A stretch of DNA of 64,000 nt from Bacillus albus (lineage in GTDB: Bacteria; Bacillota; Bacilli; Bacillales; Bacillaceae_G), in contig NZ_MAOE01000001.1 in NCBI RefSeq assembly GCF_001884185.1, positions 124,001 to 188,000 on the forward strand, given 5' to 3'. This document shows positions 41,729 through 51,076 of the stretch, piece by piece. The notes under the pieces were generated by a model, which ran no database searches, was not told the origin of the DNA, and worked only from the letters and a program-made list of their open reading frames with translations. How positions within the stretch are numbered: the first letter of the stretch is position 1; each line of letters starts with the position of its first letter. Both the position numbers and the translations under genes were made by a program.

Positions 41729-42466
41729 TTAAAAAGAAATATGTTTCGGAATTTCCCCTTCTGGTACTTCTCCGTCCATACTTAAGTAATAATGACGAAT
41801 TGGACGTAAATCATCGTCTAATTCATAAACGAGCGGAATGCTTGTTGGAATATTTAATGAAACAACACCATCACTTGAAAGGTTATCTAAGTATTTCACT
41901 AGCGAACGAATTGTATTACCGTGCGATGAAATTATCACCTTTTCACCACTTTTTAATGATGGCGCAATTTCTGAATGCCAATAATTAAGTACTCTTTTCT
42001 CCGTATCCACTAAACATTCAGTCAATGGAAACTCAGCTTTTTTAAGTGTTTTATATTTGGGATTATTCATTTCATATCTAGGATCATCCTCAGTAAGGGC
42101 AGGTGGTCTTACATCAATACTTCTTCTCCAAATATGAACTTGCTCCTCACCATATTTTTTCGCTGTTTCATCTTTATTTAACCCTTGCAATGCACCGTAA
42201 TGTCTTTCATTTAGCTTCCAACATTTATGTACTGGGACCCAAGCAAGATCCATCTCATGAAGTACAATCCATAACGTCCGGATTGCTCGTTTTAATACAG
42301 ATGTATAAGCGACATCAAAAGTATATCCATTTTTCTTTAATATCGCTCCTGCTTCTCTCGCTTCACTTAATCCATTCTCTGATAAATCTACATCTGTCCA
42401 TCCTGTAAAGCGATTTTCAAGATTCCATAAACTTTGTCCGTGACGAATAAGTACAAGTTTTATCAT
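41729..42466 (-). CDS. gpmA: 2,3-bisphosphoglycerate-dependent phosphoglycerate mutase
   Basis: 245 residues, normal size. Phosphohistidine motif [18 protein letters not shown] (H9), [12 protein letters not shown], and the second His in [15 protein letters not shown]. It interconverts 3- and 2-phosphoglycerate. Most Bacillus also have cofactor-independent GpmI; this dPGM is the second form common in the cereus group. Single gene with its own terminator; start ATG follows GAGGGGAA. Confidence 0.95.
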   Translation of the reverse strand: MIKLVLIRHGQSLWNLENRFTGWTDVDLSENGLSEAREAGAILKKNGYTFDVAYTSVLKRAIRTLWIVLHEMDLAWVPVHKCWKLNERHYGALQGLNKDETAKKYGEEQVHIWRRSIDVRPPALTEDDPRYEMNNPKYKTLKKAEFPLTECLVDTEKRVLNYWHSEIAPSLKSGEKVIISSHGNTIRSLVKYLDNLSSDGVVSLNIPTSIPLVYELDDDLRPIRHYYLSMDGEVPEGEIPKHISF

Positions 42467-42632
42467 AATAATTCCCCTCTCGGAAATGTGAATTGTATTG
42501 TTCCATTACGTACACGTATAAAGTATCTAGTAATGTATCTTTTTATCCATTCACTCTATGACCAATCCATAGTTGCCAAATGTACGGATAAAATTTGTTG
42601 TTTTTCAAACTATAAAACAGATGTATTTCTTA

Positions 42633-43115
42633 TCATTTTTGATCGATTGCAACTTCCCGTTTCGACATCCAGGCATCAAAACCTGATCGGCTATTTGCCA
42701 TTTCATTCATAACTTGATGCCAATTTTCTTCACACGATTCACCAAATTTTGAAAAAATAGCACTCATTTGTTGTCTTTGTACATCGCTTAATTTTTTCTC
42801 TAAATCGGTACCTTCCTCTGTTAATGATAACTGTTTCACACGGCGGTCATGTGTCGCTTCATTACTCTCAATTAAGCCCTTTTCCACAAGTTGTCGTAGT
42901 GGTCCGTGGAGAGCTTGTTTACTTATTTCTAGCAGTGATAATAACTCATTTACACTTATCCCTGGAAAGCGTGCGATAAAAAATAAAATTCGGTGATGTA
43001 CTCGTTGTATGCCATACTCTTTTATAATTTCATCTGGCTTTTCAGTAAATGTTTTATATGCAAAGTAAAATAATGCTAACGCTTCATTCATCTGTTCTTC
43101 TTTATGTTGTGTCAT
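42633..43115 (-). CDS. MarR-family transcriptional regulator
   Basis: 160 residues. Winged helix with FPGISVNELLSLLEISKQALHGPLRQLVEKGLIE and the wing RDRRVKQLSLTEEG-like THDRRVKQLSLTEEGTDL. It lies divergent from the keto-acid decarboxylase gene with about 110 bp between, so it probably controls that gene. MarR proteins usually respond to small aromatic or oxidant ligands. Confidence 0.9.
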   Translation of the reverse strand: MTQHKEEQMNEALALFYFAYKTFTEKPDEIIKEYGIQRVHHRILFFIARFPGISVNELLSLLEISKQALHGPLRQLVEKGLIESNEATHDRRVKQLSLTEEGTDLEKKLSDVQRQQMSAIFSKFGESCEENWHQVMNEMANSRSGFDAWMSKREVAIDQK

Positions 43116-43231
43116 CTACTTTCCCCCTGTATGTAAATTATACCACAATCCAGTAATCAATATTTTAATGAACGCATTGGAACTTCTTTAGTCTATTGAA
43201 ATATTCACTGTATAAGTAGGAGATGATTCAA

Positions 43232-44908
43232 TTGAAAACGCAATATACGGTAAGTACATATTTATTAGACCGACTAAGCGAATTAGGAATCGAGCATATT
43301 TTTGGTGTCCCTGGAGATTATACTTTGGCTTTTTTAGATGACGTAGTAGCACATGAAAAGTTAGAGTGGATTGGTAATTGTAATGAACTAAATGCAGCAT
43401 ATGCTGCTGATGGATATGCTCGTATAAAAGGAATCGCCGCTCTTATTACCACTTTCGGTGTTGGAGAATTAAGCGCCATTAACGGCGTTGCTGGCTCATA
43501 CGCAGAAAATGTACCTGTTATAAAAATCACGGGGACACCACCAACGACAGTAATGGAAAATGGAGCACTCGTTCATCATACGTTAGGTGATGGAAAGTTC
43601 GATCATTTTTCCAATATGTATAGAGAAATCACGGTGGCACAATCAAAATTAACACCTGAACATGCCGCTGAAGAAATTGACCGTGTGTTACGTGCATGTT
43701 GGAGTGAGAAACGCCCTATTCATATTCAATTACCGATTGATGTGTATAATAAACCAATTAATAAACCTACGGAACCCATTTTACATAAACCAATTGTAAG
43801 TAATAAAGATGCACTGGATAAAATGCTTCTACATGCAACTTCAAAAATAAACAGTGCTAAAAAACCTGTTATTTTAGCTGATTTTGAAGTGGCTCGTTTT
43901 CATGCGGAAGAATATTTGCATCAATTCGTAGAAAAAACTGGGTTTCCTATCGCAACATTAAGTATGGGGAAAGGAATATTCCCTGAAAAACACCCTCAAT
44001 TTATAGGAATTTATACTGGTGATGTTAGTTCTTCATACTTACAAAAAAGAATTGATGAATCTGACTGTATTATTAGTATTGGCGTGAAATTAACTGATAC
44101 TATTACTGGTGGATTTACACAAGGCTTTATGAAAGAGCAAGTAATAGAAATCCATCCCTATACTGTGAAAATTATAGATAAAAAATATGGACCCGTTGTA
44201 ATGAAAGATGTTTTACAACAATTAAGTGATTTAATCGAACATCGCAAAGAAGAAACACTTGAAATTAAGCCGTTTATTTCAGAATCACTATCTATAACAG
44301 AAGAGTTCAATCCAAAAGCACAAATGGTTACACAAAAACGGTTTTGGCAACAAATATACCATTTCTTACAAGAAAACGATGTTTTAATTACAGAGCAAGG
44401 AACCCCTTTCTTCGGTAGTGCTGCTATTCCTTTACCAAATTACACTACATATGTAGCACAACCATTATGGGGATCAATTGGTTATACATTACCTGCTCTA
44501 CTCGGTACACAGCTCGCTAATTTATCGCGACGTAACATTTTAATTATTGGTGATGGTTCTTTTCAATTAACTGTTCAAGAGTTATCAACTATACTTCGGC
44601 AAAATTTAAAACCGATTATATTTGTAATTAATAACAATGGATACACTGTTGAACGTGCAATTCACGGACAAAACGAACCGTATAATGACATACAAATGTG
44701 GGATTACACGAAACTTGCAAACATATTCGGATCAGAAGAAAAAAGTCTAACATATAAAGCGGAAAATGAAATAGAGTTAGCAGAAGTCTTAACGAATATA
44801 ACTTTAAATACGAATCAACTTATCTTTATTGAAGTTGTAATAAGCCAATGGGATCAGCCTGAATTGTTAGCTAAACTTGGGAAAAGATTCGGGTTGCAAA
44901 ATTCTTAA
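43232..44908 (+). CDS. ThDP-dependent 2-keto-acid decarboxylase (indolepyruvate/pyruvate decarboxylase family)
   Basis: 558 residues. N-terminal PYR domain with GVPGDYTLAFLD, catalytic Glu in GNCNELNAAYAADGYARIKG and the HH pair in LVHHTLGDG; a middle domain; C-terminal PP domain with GDGSFQLTVQELSTI and NNNGYTVE (Mg/ThDP site). It decarboxylates keto acids, such as indolepyruvate, phenylpyruvate or branched-chain keto acids, to aldehydes. Start TTG 43232 (KTQYTVSTYLL) has GGAG at good spacing; ATG 43223 is too near. Controlled perhaps by the adjacent MarR. Confidence 0.88.
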   Translation: MKTQYTVSTYLLDRLSELGIEHIFGVPGDYTLAFLDDVVAHEKLEWIGNCNELNAAYAADGYARIKGIAALITTFGVGELSAINGVAGSYAENVPVIKITGTPPTTVMENGALVHHTLGDGKFDHFSNMYREITVAQSKLTPEHAAEEIDRVLRACWSEKRPIHIQLPIDVYNKPINKPTEPILHKPIVSNKDALDKMLLHATSKINSAKKPVILADFEVARFHAEEYLHQFVEKTGFPIATLSMGKGIFPEKHPQFIGIYTGDVSSSYLQKRIDESDCIISIGVKLTDTITGGFTQGFMKEQVIEIHPYTVKIIDKKYGPVVMKDVLQQLSDLIEHRKEETLEIKPFISESLSITEEFNPKAQMVTQKRFWQQIYHFLQENDVLITEQGTPFFGSAAIPLPNYTTYVAQPLWGSIGYTLPALLGTQLANLSRRNILIIGDGSFQLTVQELSTILRQNLKPIIFVINNNGYTVERAIHGQNEPYNDIQMWDYTKLANIFGSEEKSLTYKAENEIELAEVLTNITLNTNQLIFIEVVISQWDQPELLAKLGKRFGLQNS

Positions 44909-44909
44909 T

Positions 44910-44948
44910 AAGAAAAAGCGTAGCTATAAATGGGCTACGCTTTTTCTT
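44910..44948. terminator. Bidirectional terminator
   Basis: AAGAAAAAGCGTAGC pairs with GCTACGCTTTTTCTT. It separates the decarboxylase gene from the convergent VOC gene. Confidence 0.85.
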
Positions 44949-44952
44949 ATTT

Positions 44953-45360
44953 CTATTCCGCAAGCGTTAACTGCCAAGACACACCATACTTATCATTTAA
45001 CCAACCAAATTTTTTACTAAATGGATAGGCACCTAAAGGCATAAGTACGGCTCCCTCTTTGGCTAGTTTATTAAAAGCAGTTTCAATTTCTTCTTCTGTA
45101 TCACAAGTTACATAAAGAGACATAGCTGGTGTAAATGTAAAATTATGATTTACATAACTATCTATGCACATGAACTCTTGCCCATGTAACATAAAAGTTG
45201 CATGAATGACAGAACCCTCTTTACCAGGTCCATTTTCATCGTAACGAGAGATATTTACAATTTCTGATCGATCGAATAGCGACGTGTAAAAATTCATCGC
45301 CTCCTCAGCTTTACCTTCGAACATTAAAAACGTAGTGATTTTTTGATTTGTAGTACTCAT
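44953..45360 (-). CDS. VOC-superfamily protein (PhnB-like)
   Basis: 135 residues with the PhnB/3-demethylubiquinone-methyltransferase-like pattern: KITTFLMFEGKAEEAMNFYTSLF, the strand FMCIDS, and the C-terminal KFGWLNDKYGVSWQL. The glyoxalase-type beta-alpha-beta fold usually binds a metal and a small substrate. ATG 45360 (MSTTNQ) has AAGGGG upstream; the frame further up has no ribosome site. Function unknown. Confidence 0.8.
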   Translation of the reverse strand: MSTTNQKITTFLMFEGKAEEAMNFYTSLFDRSEIVNISRYDENGPGKEGSVIHATFMLHGQEFMCIDSYVNHNFTFTPAMSLYVTCDTEEEIETAFNKLAKEGAVLMPLGAYPFSKKFGWLNDKYGVSWQLTLAE

Positions 45361-45481
45361 ATAGAGGCATCCCCTTGTTATGTATTTATGCAAAACATAC
45401 ACCGGGAAGCAAAAAAACGAACATATATTCCCGTAAATATATTGTCTATAAAAAAGATGAGTTTGTCAATTAAATACTTTT

Positions 45482-46192
45482 TTATTTCTTCTTAAATAAT
45501 GCTGTCCAAAGAAATGATTCTCCAAACATAGTATTTGGTTGATCAATTTGCTTCATCTTTCTAATTTCAATCACTTCAAATTCTTTAAATATCCCTCTTA
45601 ATTTTTCTTCAGAATATGCAAGACCACCTTGTAGACTCCACCCTCTATATACGTCCCAATCAGTTATTTCTGATCCATTTCGCTCATCTAAATCACCTGC
45701 TGCAAAACATGTTAAACCAAAATAACCACCCGGTTTCAATGATTTTTTAATTAAATCCACATAATGTATCCTTCTATGTGGTGGAATATGATGTAAACAG
45801 CCCGAATCGTATACAAAATCAAAATCATTTTGACACTCTAGATTAAAAATCGAATCACAAATAAAATCAATTTCTATTCCTTTTGCTAACGCCCTCTCTT
45901 TCGCCCAATTTATACCTTCTATAGATAAATCCACTGCTGTTACTTCAAATCCTTCATTCGCCAAATAAATTGCATTTCTTCCTGGACCACATCCAAGCTC
46001 CAGCACTTTCCCTTTGGAAACCCATCCTGTTTCTATATATGAAACTAGATTTTCATCTGGCACATTTTCAAAAAACGGAACATCCTTTTCTCTATTCTCA
46101 TAAAATTCATTCCAAAATGGTTCTGCTGGTCTTAATAATGAATCAAGCATTTTAATAATATCTTCTTCCGTGTGCAACGTTTCATTTTTCAT
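45482..46192 (-). CDS. Class I SAM-dependent methyltransferase
   Basis: 236 residues. SAM motif I LELGCGPGRNAIYLA, acidic loop VTAVDLS, motif D-SGCLHHIPPHRR, and a C-terminal arm. It resembles thiopurine- or tellurite-type methyltransferases by size and motif. Start ATG 46192 follows GGAGGGAT. Substrate unknown. Single gene. Confidence 0.85.
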   Translation of the reverse strand: MKNETLHTEEDIIKMLDSLLRPAEPFWNEFYENREKDVPFFENVPDENLVSYIETGWVSKGKVLELGCGPGRNAIYLANEGFEVTAVDLSIEGINWAKERALAKGIEIDFICDSIFNLECQNDFDFVYDSGCLHHIPPHRRIHYVDLIKKSLKPGGYFGLTCFAAGDLDERNGSEITDWDVYRGWSLQGGLAYSEEKLRGIFKEFEVIEIRKMKQIDQPNTMFGESFLWTALFKKK

Positions 46193-46257
46193 TTTTATCC
46201 CTCCAATTTTCAATAGTCAGAAAATTATTATATATCTTTTAGAGCTTTCGTACAAAG

Positions 46258-46288
46258 AAAAAACTCCTACATTCAATAGGAGTTTTTT
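46258..46288. terminator. Terminator
   Basis: AAAAAACTCCTA pairs with TAGGAGTTTTTT. It lies upstream of the methyltransferase and 50 nt past the end of the minus-strand gene remnant at 46341. Confidence 0.75.
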
Positions 46289-46340
46289 CTTTAAAATCCA
46301 AGTATAGCTAACCATTTTAACAACTTCTCTTCTCGCGCTA

Positions 46341-46532
46341 TTAAATCATCGTTCCTAAGCTTACCCAATTGTAGTCAATCATTTCTTTAATCTGTTCTCT
46401 TGTCGAAAGCAATTCCATCACATATCCTTCATCGATATAAACATTGACCTTACTTTCTTTAAACTCCATCTCTAACATCCCATCATCACCTAAAAGCTTT
46501 ATGTTATCCTCTATTCTCCTAACCTCGCTTTC
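46341..46532 (-). pseudogene. N-terminally truncated unknown gene
   Basis: A 63-codon frame without a start codon: it follows a TAA directly and has its first ATG 18 codons in. The sequence (KLLGDDGMLEMEF, YVMELLSTREQIKEMIDYNW) looks like real coding sequence with acidic-helix pattern. In another frame immediately upstream, EFKQNDPFIRKRG is open, so a frameshift near 46530 may have split a longer gene. Not recognised. Confidence 0.4.
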
Positions 46533-46638
46533 TTATAAAAGGATCATTTTGCTTGAATTCTCATAAAACACTTTTAAAATCCCTCAACATTGGAAATAGC
46601 TATATAATAAAAAAGATTAAATGTTAGGAGTGCTATAA

Positions 46639-46815
46639 ATGTCTGATATAATTAAACTCTGTATTGTAATAGCTGTTGCCTTATTTTTAATGTTTTCCAT
46701 AATATCAGAGTTTAAAAAACCTCAAAAAGATATGTTTTGGTTCTCGATTGACGTAATGTTTCTCCTTGCAGCTTTTTTACTAATAAAAGACTATATCATC
46801 AAACATGTAATGTAA
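46639..46815 (+). CDS. 58-residue two-span membrane protein
   Basis: MSDIIKLCIVIAVALFLMFS..., short loop KKPQKDMFW, then a second span SIDVMFLLAAFLLI and tail KDYIIKHVM. ATG is 8 nt after TTAGGAG. Two membrane helices with both ends probably cytoplasmic. No family recognised; too short for the usual gene callers. Confidence 0.6.
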   Translation: MSDIIKLCIVIAVALFLMFSIISEFKKPQKDMFWFSIDVMFLLAAFLLIKDYIIKHVM

Positions 46816-46891
46816 TCACCTGAATAAAACTAAACATTAGGTTAGTTCTACAAATACAGTTTCTTATTCCTTTCATACCCTAGGGCTTAGT

Positions 46892-46917
46892 GGCTAGCTT
46901 TTGTTAGCTGCCTTTTT
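46892..46917 (+). terminator. Orphan terminator-like hairpin 1
   Basis: GGCTAGCTTTTGTTAGCTGCC followed by TTTTT. Imperfect stem. It could end the 58-residue membrane protein gene 77 nt earlier. Confidence 0.5.
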
Positions 46918-47022
46918 ATGTTTTACACGAATAAAATTCTAAATACTTTCCGATACTATAGAAGAATTTAAAAGGTAGTTTTTAATTCTTCCCACTCTTG
47001 CTCTCTTGGTCGAGAGGCGAGC

Positions 47023-47050
47023 AGTTAGCTTTTGCTAGCTGCTTTTTTAC
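47023..47050 (+). terminator. Orphan terminator-like hairpin 2
   Basis: GCAGTTAGC pairs with GCTAGCTGC (one G-U) around TTTT, followed by TTTTTT. No gene ends just upstream. Confidence 0.6.
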
Positions 47051-47198
47051 TTTTATCACCTATATATATGGTGATTCATACTTTACATAGAAAATCAAAA
47101 TCATTCTTATATTTGAGAATTATTACTCATGACTCACTGCTTGAGTATTCTACTTTTCAATTCTGTTTTAGAAAGTTTTTGACACAATTCACTCCGAG

Positions 47199-47226
47199 AA
47201 AGAGCACTGTTCAAAAGTGCTCTTTT
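47199..47226 (+). terminator. Orphan terminator-like hairpin 3
   Basis: AAAGAGCACT pairs with AGTGCTCTTT, followed by TATTTATAAC. No gene ends just upstream. Confidence 0.55.
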
Positions 47227-47355
47227 ATTTATAACAAAATAAAATTTTTATAATCATTTACTAAATAACTTTTTTATAAATTTTTTCAACTTTTAACCGG
47301 ACAAGCATTCATTATTGTATGGAGGCGTCCCTCCTAGAAATCTACCTTTCTTGTT

Positions 47356-47385
47356 AAAGAGCATGCTTATATGCGTGCTCTTTTT
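47356..47385 (+). terminator. Orphan terminator-like hairpin 4
   Basis: AAAGAGCATGC pairs with GCGTGCTCTTT (G-U pair) around TTATAT, followed by TTA. Closely similar to 48275 and 30708. Confidence 0.6.
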
Positions 47386-47623
47386 ATTGTGTTTCCTTTC
47401 ATTTCTGAATAAAATTTTTAACCCTGTTCATACTATTTTTCAACTTTAGATTACAAACTATTTCTGTAAGCGTAGTGTTTCCTTTTGTACAACAGACAGC
47501 TAGTTTTATCCATAACAGTACAACTCTGCACTATTCACTATTAATTTTCATATATTGTATTACGCTTGTCCAAATCGTGAGATTATTACTCATGCGATCT
47601 AAATGAAAGAAAGGAGTGAAAAT

Positions 47624-48127
47624 ATGCGTTCATCTTGTCGTAAGCACACAAACTTTAATTGTGGAGCACAAGCCCCTAGTACACTACCAGCTCTTGGTTT
47701 TGCTTTCAATGCTACTTCACCTCAATTTGCAACACTATTCACGCCATTACTATTACCTAGTACGGGCCCAAACCCTAATATTACTGTCCCTGTAATAAAT
47801 GATACAATTAGTACTGGAACTGGAATTAGAATTCAAGTAGCTGGTATTTATCAAATCAGTTATACATTAACAATCAGCCTCGATAACGTTCCAGTAGCCC
47901 CGGAAGCAGCGCGCTTTTTCTTGACATTAAACACATCAACTAATATTATTGCAGGATCTGGAACCGCAGTCCGTTCTAATATTATCGGAACCGGTGAAGT
48001 CGATGTATCCAGTGGTGTCATTCTAATTAACTTAAACCCTGGTGATTTAATTCAAATTGTACCCGTTGAAGTAATTGGTACAGTAGATATTCGTTCTGCA
48101 GCGTTAACAGTTGCACAAATTCGTTAA
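47624..48127 (+). CDS. ExsF/BxpB-like exosporium protein
   Basis: 167 residues, the same length as BxpB (ExsFA) of the B. cereus group as I recall it. The body from STLPALGFAFNAT through FATLFTPLLLPS, NPNITVPVINDT, GIYQISYTLTISLDN, VDVSSGVILINLNPGD and RSAALTVAQI is nearly the BxpB sequence; the N-terminal 15 residues (MRSSCRKHTNFNCGA) differ, with two Cys. BxpB forms the exosporium basal layer and anchors BclA filaments; this is a paralogue (ExsFB-type). TNF-like beta jelly roll. ATG 47624 follows GAAAGGAGTG. Probably made in the mother cell late in sporulation. Confidence 0.88.
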   Translation: MRSSCRKHTNFNCGAQAPSTLPALGFAFNATSPQFATLFTPLLLPSTGPNPNITVPVINDTISTGTGIRIQVAGIYQISYTLTISLDNVPVAPEAARFFLTLNTSTNIIAGSGTAVRSNIIGTGEVDVSSGVILINLNPGDLIQIVPVEVIGTVDIRSAALTVAQIR

Positions 48128-48274
48128 TCAAAGCAATATGTTTAGCTAATTAACATTTAATGTTCCTTCTACACACTAAAATATATGTTATAGATTTGAC
48201 ACACATTTATATAAAACAAGCATATTTTATTGTATGGTGACTATGTAGTCATACAAATCTAAAGCGTTCATGAG

Positions 48275-48306
48275 AGCACACTTATATGTGTGCTTTATTT
48301 TTTATG
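48275..48306 (+). terminator. Terminator after the exosporium gene
   Basis: AGCACAC pairs with GTGTGCT around TTATAT, followed by TTATTTTTTATG. About 150 nt after the stop. Confidence 0.65.
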
Positions 48307-48551
48307 AAAATCAAGTTTTAATATGACTATTTTGTATCACTTTATACTCATCGCTCTTTTGGACATTTACCTTTTTATTGTTATATTTGCTCATTGTTTT
48401 TCTCTTTGTTTTACTAATTAGCTGTTTAATTTCGCAAACACCATTTATTAAACATTCCATGTTTCTTCACCCCTTGAATATTTTTTAAATAAAAATACAT
48501 ACTATTTTCAAGCCGCCGTGTCCACGGCTAATACTTCTTTCTTTTGTTACA

Positions 48552-48597
48552 GCAGAAGCAGGTAGGTTCTTCACTTATCTGCTTTCTCTGTATATTT
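48552..48597 (+). terminator. Weak hairpin with T run
   Basis: Imperfect pairing of CAGAAGCAGGTA with TTATCTGCTTTCTCTG, then TATATTTTTT. Lowest-quality member of the series. Confidence 0.35.
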
Positions 48598-48704
48598 TTT
48601 AAGAAATCGAAAATAATACCAACAAGCTGTTTGAACTAGCAGCTTCACTCTTCTCGTAACGGGGATGCAAATTATCAAAATTAGCTAACTCATTGAACTC
48701 ACTG

Positions 48705-48734
48705 GCAGACAACCAAAATCGTTGTCTGCTTTTT
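48705..48734 (+). terminator. Orphan terminator-like hairpin
   Basis: GCAGACAAC pairs with GTTGTCTGC around CAAAATC, followed by TTTTTG. Perfect stem; no gene upstream. Confidence 0.65.
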
Positions 48735-48818
48735 GTATGAGATTTTTTGTTTTACATATACTACTTTTGAACCTGCAGACCAATACGAGCCATTTTGGTG
48801 CTTCGGATTTCCCTTCCG

Positions 48819-48849
48819 GGGATAAGTATTTTTTACTTATCCCTTTTTT
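48819..48849 (+). terminator. Orphan terminator-like hairpin
   Basis: GGGATAAGTA pairs with TACTTATCCC around TTTTT, followed by TTTTTTG. Perfect stem; no gene upstream. Confidence 0.7.
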
Positions 48850-48938
48850 GTATAGACACGTATATTTATGGCAAAACTAATTACAAGCAGATTTTCTGTT
48901 TATGCGTAGTTCTAAACAAGATTACTTTTTCTCCTATT

Positions 48939-48972
48939 AAAGGACGGCAGGTACGACTGTTAGTCCTTTTTT
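48939..48972 (+). terminator. Orphan terminator-like hairpin
   Basis: AAAGGAC pairs with GTCCTTT around a 17-nt loop, followed by TTTCTTATTTC. Confidence 0.55.
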
Positions 48973-49130
48973 CTTATTTCGCATACTATCCCTTCTGTTA
49001 ACATCACACTGCATTACCTTCATCATCGTAATAAGCAATTTCCCAATAAGGATGGCAGTTGTGCTTCTCGAGTTCCCCATCGAACAAAACTAACAAATTA
49101 AGTTTCCAACAATCATACCCGAATACGAGT

Positions 49131-49493
49131 TTAATCCTCATAAACTTCTCTTGTTCCATTCTCTTTTTGCTGCAACATAACATTCCCGTACCGTTTGTAT
49201 GTGTTACGAATTTCTTTCACCAAATTGTCCAATTCTTTGTTTGTAAAAGATATTTTCGTATCGTTATACCAATTGTTTTTTCATAATTCGTATCATCATC
49301 AAAGGAGCTAGTATGAATTGCTTTCTCTCAATTTTTTTCAATTAAATATTGTTCATACGTAATTTGCACTTGTTCTTGAATTGCAACATGCTTGTAATAC
49401 CCTTTCTCTACTGGTTTTGGAATATAAAATCTCTTTTATAAGTTTTACATACGGTGAATGAAATTTTTATTTTTTCTTGCCATCATCCTTGTT
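49131..49493 (-). pseudogene. Decayed gene with several stops and a frameshift
   Basis: A minus-strand frame begins MARKNKNFIHRM at 49493 (AAGGATG before it) and is interrupted by TAA codons soon after, then reads KRFYIPKPVEKGYYKHVAIQ with a later TGA. A shift near an A run leads to NWYNDTKISFTNKELDNLVK and ends at 49131. The pieces look like true coding sequence in one direction, so this is a decayed gene of about 120 codons. Family not recognised. Confidence 0.55.
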
Positions 49494-49507
49494 CTATACA
49501 AACAAAA

Positions 49508-49535
49508 AAAGAGCCACAATATTTTGCGACTCTTT
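49508..49535 (-). terminator. Terminator of the DEAD-box helicase gene
   Basis: AAAGAGTCGCAA pairs with TTGTGGCTCTTT (G-U pairs) and is followed on the minus strand by TTTTG, 15 nt past the stop. Confidence 0.75.
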
Positions 49536-49549
49536 ACAATTATAACTAT

Positions 49550-50926
49550 TTAACGGCCACGTCTTTGCTGACCTTGCTTTGTATTACCTTTTTTATTACT
49601 TGGCTTATTAAAAGATCGGTTGTTTTCATTTCTCGAACTATTTCTTGAACTATTTCTTGAATCACTTCTTGAGCTATTTCTCGAATCACGTCTTGATTCA
49701 CTTCTTGAACCTTCACGGCTATCTCTTTGACGATTCGGACCTGATTTCTTTGGAGCCGGCTTTGGTACCGGTTTTCCATTTTCATCAAAATGTTTTATCA
49801 TCGGTTGTTCGATTATTTCTCTTTGCAGTGGTGCACCAAGCGTTTTTTCAATTTCTTCTAGATGTTTTTCATCTTTCGCAGCAACGAACGTAATTGCAAG
49901 ACCTGATCCACCTGCACGTCCTGTTCGGCCAATGCGGTGAATATAACTTTCTACATCTTCAGGGATATCAAAGTTAAATACGTGCGTTACACCATCTACA
50001 TCAAGTCCACGAGCTGCTACATCCGTTGCGATTAAATACTGAATTTTAGCTTCGCGGAAACTCTTCATAACTCTTTCACGTTTCGCTTGAGGTATATCAC
50101 CATGAAGTTCAGCACAATTATAACCTAGTCCTTTTAAATTATCATAAAGCTTACTCGCTCTAACCTTTGTACGACAGAAAATAACTGCTAAAAATGGCTG
50201 ATCACGGTCCATAACAAAACGAAGTGCATCTGGCTTTGCACGATCTGTCGTCTCAATGACACGCTGCTCAATTGTATTTACCGTTACTTCTTCACTTTGT
50301 ACTTGAACCATTTGCGGTTCATCCATATATCGCTTCGCCAATTTTTTAATATCTTTAGGCATCGTAGCTGAGAATAACATCGTTTGTTTACTACCAGGTG
50401 TCTCATCTAAAATATCTTCAATATCATATAAGAAACCGAAATAAAGCATTTGATCCGCTTCATCTAGTACAATCGTTGAAAGATTACTTAAATCGATTGT
50501 TTCACGACGTATATGATCTAATAAACGTCCTGGTGTCGCAACAACTATATGTGTATTGCCTTTTAATTTTCTCAATTGCTGTGCTACATCTTGCCCACCA
50601 TAAATCGCTAGTACATTAATATCTTCTCTTTGAACAAGCATTTTTTTAATTTCAGTCGTAATTTGTAGTGCTAGTTCCCTTGTTGGTGCAACAATTAAAG
50701 ATTGAACATCACTACACTCTGGATCAATTTTTTCTAAAATCGGTAACACAAATGCTAACGTTTTACCCGTTCCTGTTTTCGCCTGCCCAATAATGTCTTT
50801 ACCTGACATAATAACAGGAATTGCCTGCTCTTGAATTGGTGTTGCTTCTGTAATTCCATTTTCACGTAATGTATGATTAAACGTTTCACTAATTCCTAAT
50901 TCTAAAAAGTTTTTCAAATAGACCAC
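49550..50926 (-). CDS. DEAD-box ATP-dependent RNA helicase
   Basis: 458 residues. Q motif ([11 protein letters not shown]), motif I AKTGTGKT, Ia [11 protein letters not shown], Ib TPGRLLDH, motif II DEAD, III SATM, then V and VI in [17 protein letters not shown] and [13 protein letters not shown]. The C-terminal 70 residues are a Ser/Arg/Asn-rich tail ([14 protein letters not shown]) ending in a Lys/Gln/Arg cluster, typical of RNA-binding tails of CshA/CshB-type helicases. Which of the five group helicases it is cannot be told by eye. GTG 50926 follows AAGGAAAA. Confidence 0.93.
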   Translation of the reverse strand: MVYLKNFLELGISETFNHTLRENGITEATPIQEQAIPVIMSGKDIIGQAKTGTGKTLAFVLPILEKIDPECSDVQSLIVAPTRELALQITTEIKKMLVQREDINVLAIYGGQDVAQQLRKLKGNTHIVVATPGRLLDHIRRETIDLSNLSTIVLDEADQMLYFGFLYDIEDILDETPGSKQTMLFSATMPKDIKKLAKRYMDEPQMVQVQSEEVTVNTIEQRVIETTDRAKPDALRFVMDRDQPFLAVIFCRTKVRASKLYDNLKGLGYNCAELHGDIPQAKRERVMKSFREAKIQYLIATDVAARGLDVDGVTHVFNFDIPEDVESYIHRIGRTGRAGGSGLAITFVAAKDEKHLEEIEKTLGAPLQREIIEQPMIKHFDENGKPVPKPAPKKSGPNRQRDSREGSRSESRRDSRNSSRSDSRNSSRNSSRNENNRSFNKPSNKKGNTKQGQQRRGR

Positions 50927-51076
50927 TTCTTTTCCTTATTTTTCACATTAGCTTTCATTGTACCATTTGTTTCGCCAAATATGAAAAATAAAAAAATTCT
51001 TATCTTCTTTTTTTATATTCATCGTGTACTAGTTGGACAAATTCTTTTTGTTTTCTTTCCGATTTTAATAACCCTT

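Larger units (their letters stand above)
46816..47623. other. Gene-free region with serial terminator-like hairpins
   Basis: About 800 bp with no supported gene; hairpins at 46892, 47023, 47199 and 47356 are listed separately. A small inverted repeat GGAGGCGTCCCTCC lies near 47323-47336. The two first hairpins share the motif TTAGCTTTTG(C/T)TAGCTG, implying common origin. Confidence 0.5.
48128..49130. other. Gene-free region with further hairpins
   Basis: One kilobase with hairpins at 48275, 48552, 48705, 48819 and 48939 (listed). Between them there is no ORF with ribosome site on either strand. Confidence 0.5.

Noticed and set aside
43166-43190. Sixth SigP-like promoter (GGAAC ... GTCTA)
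   Set aside because: The spacer is 7 nt, not 18.
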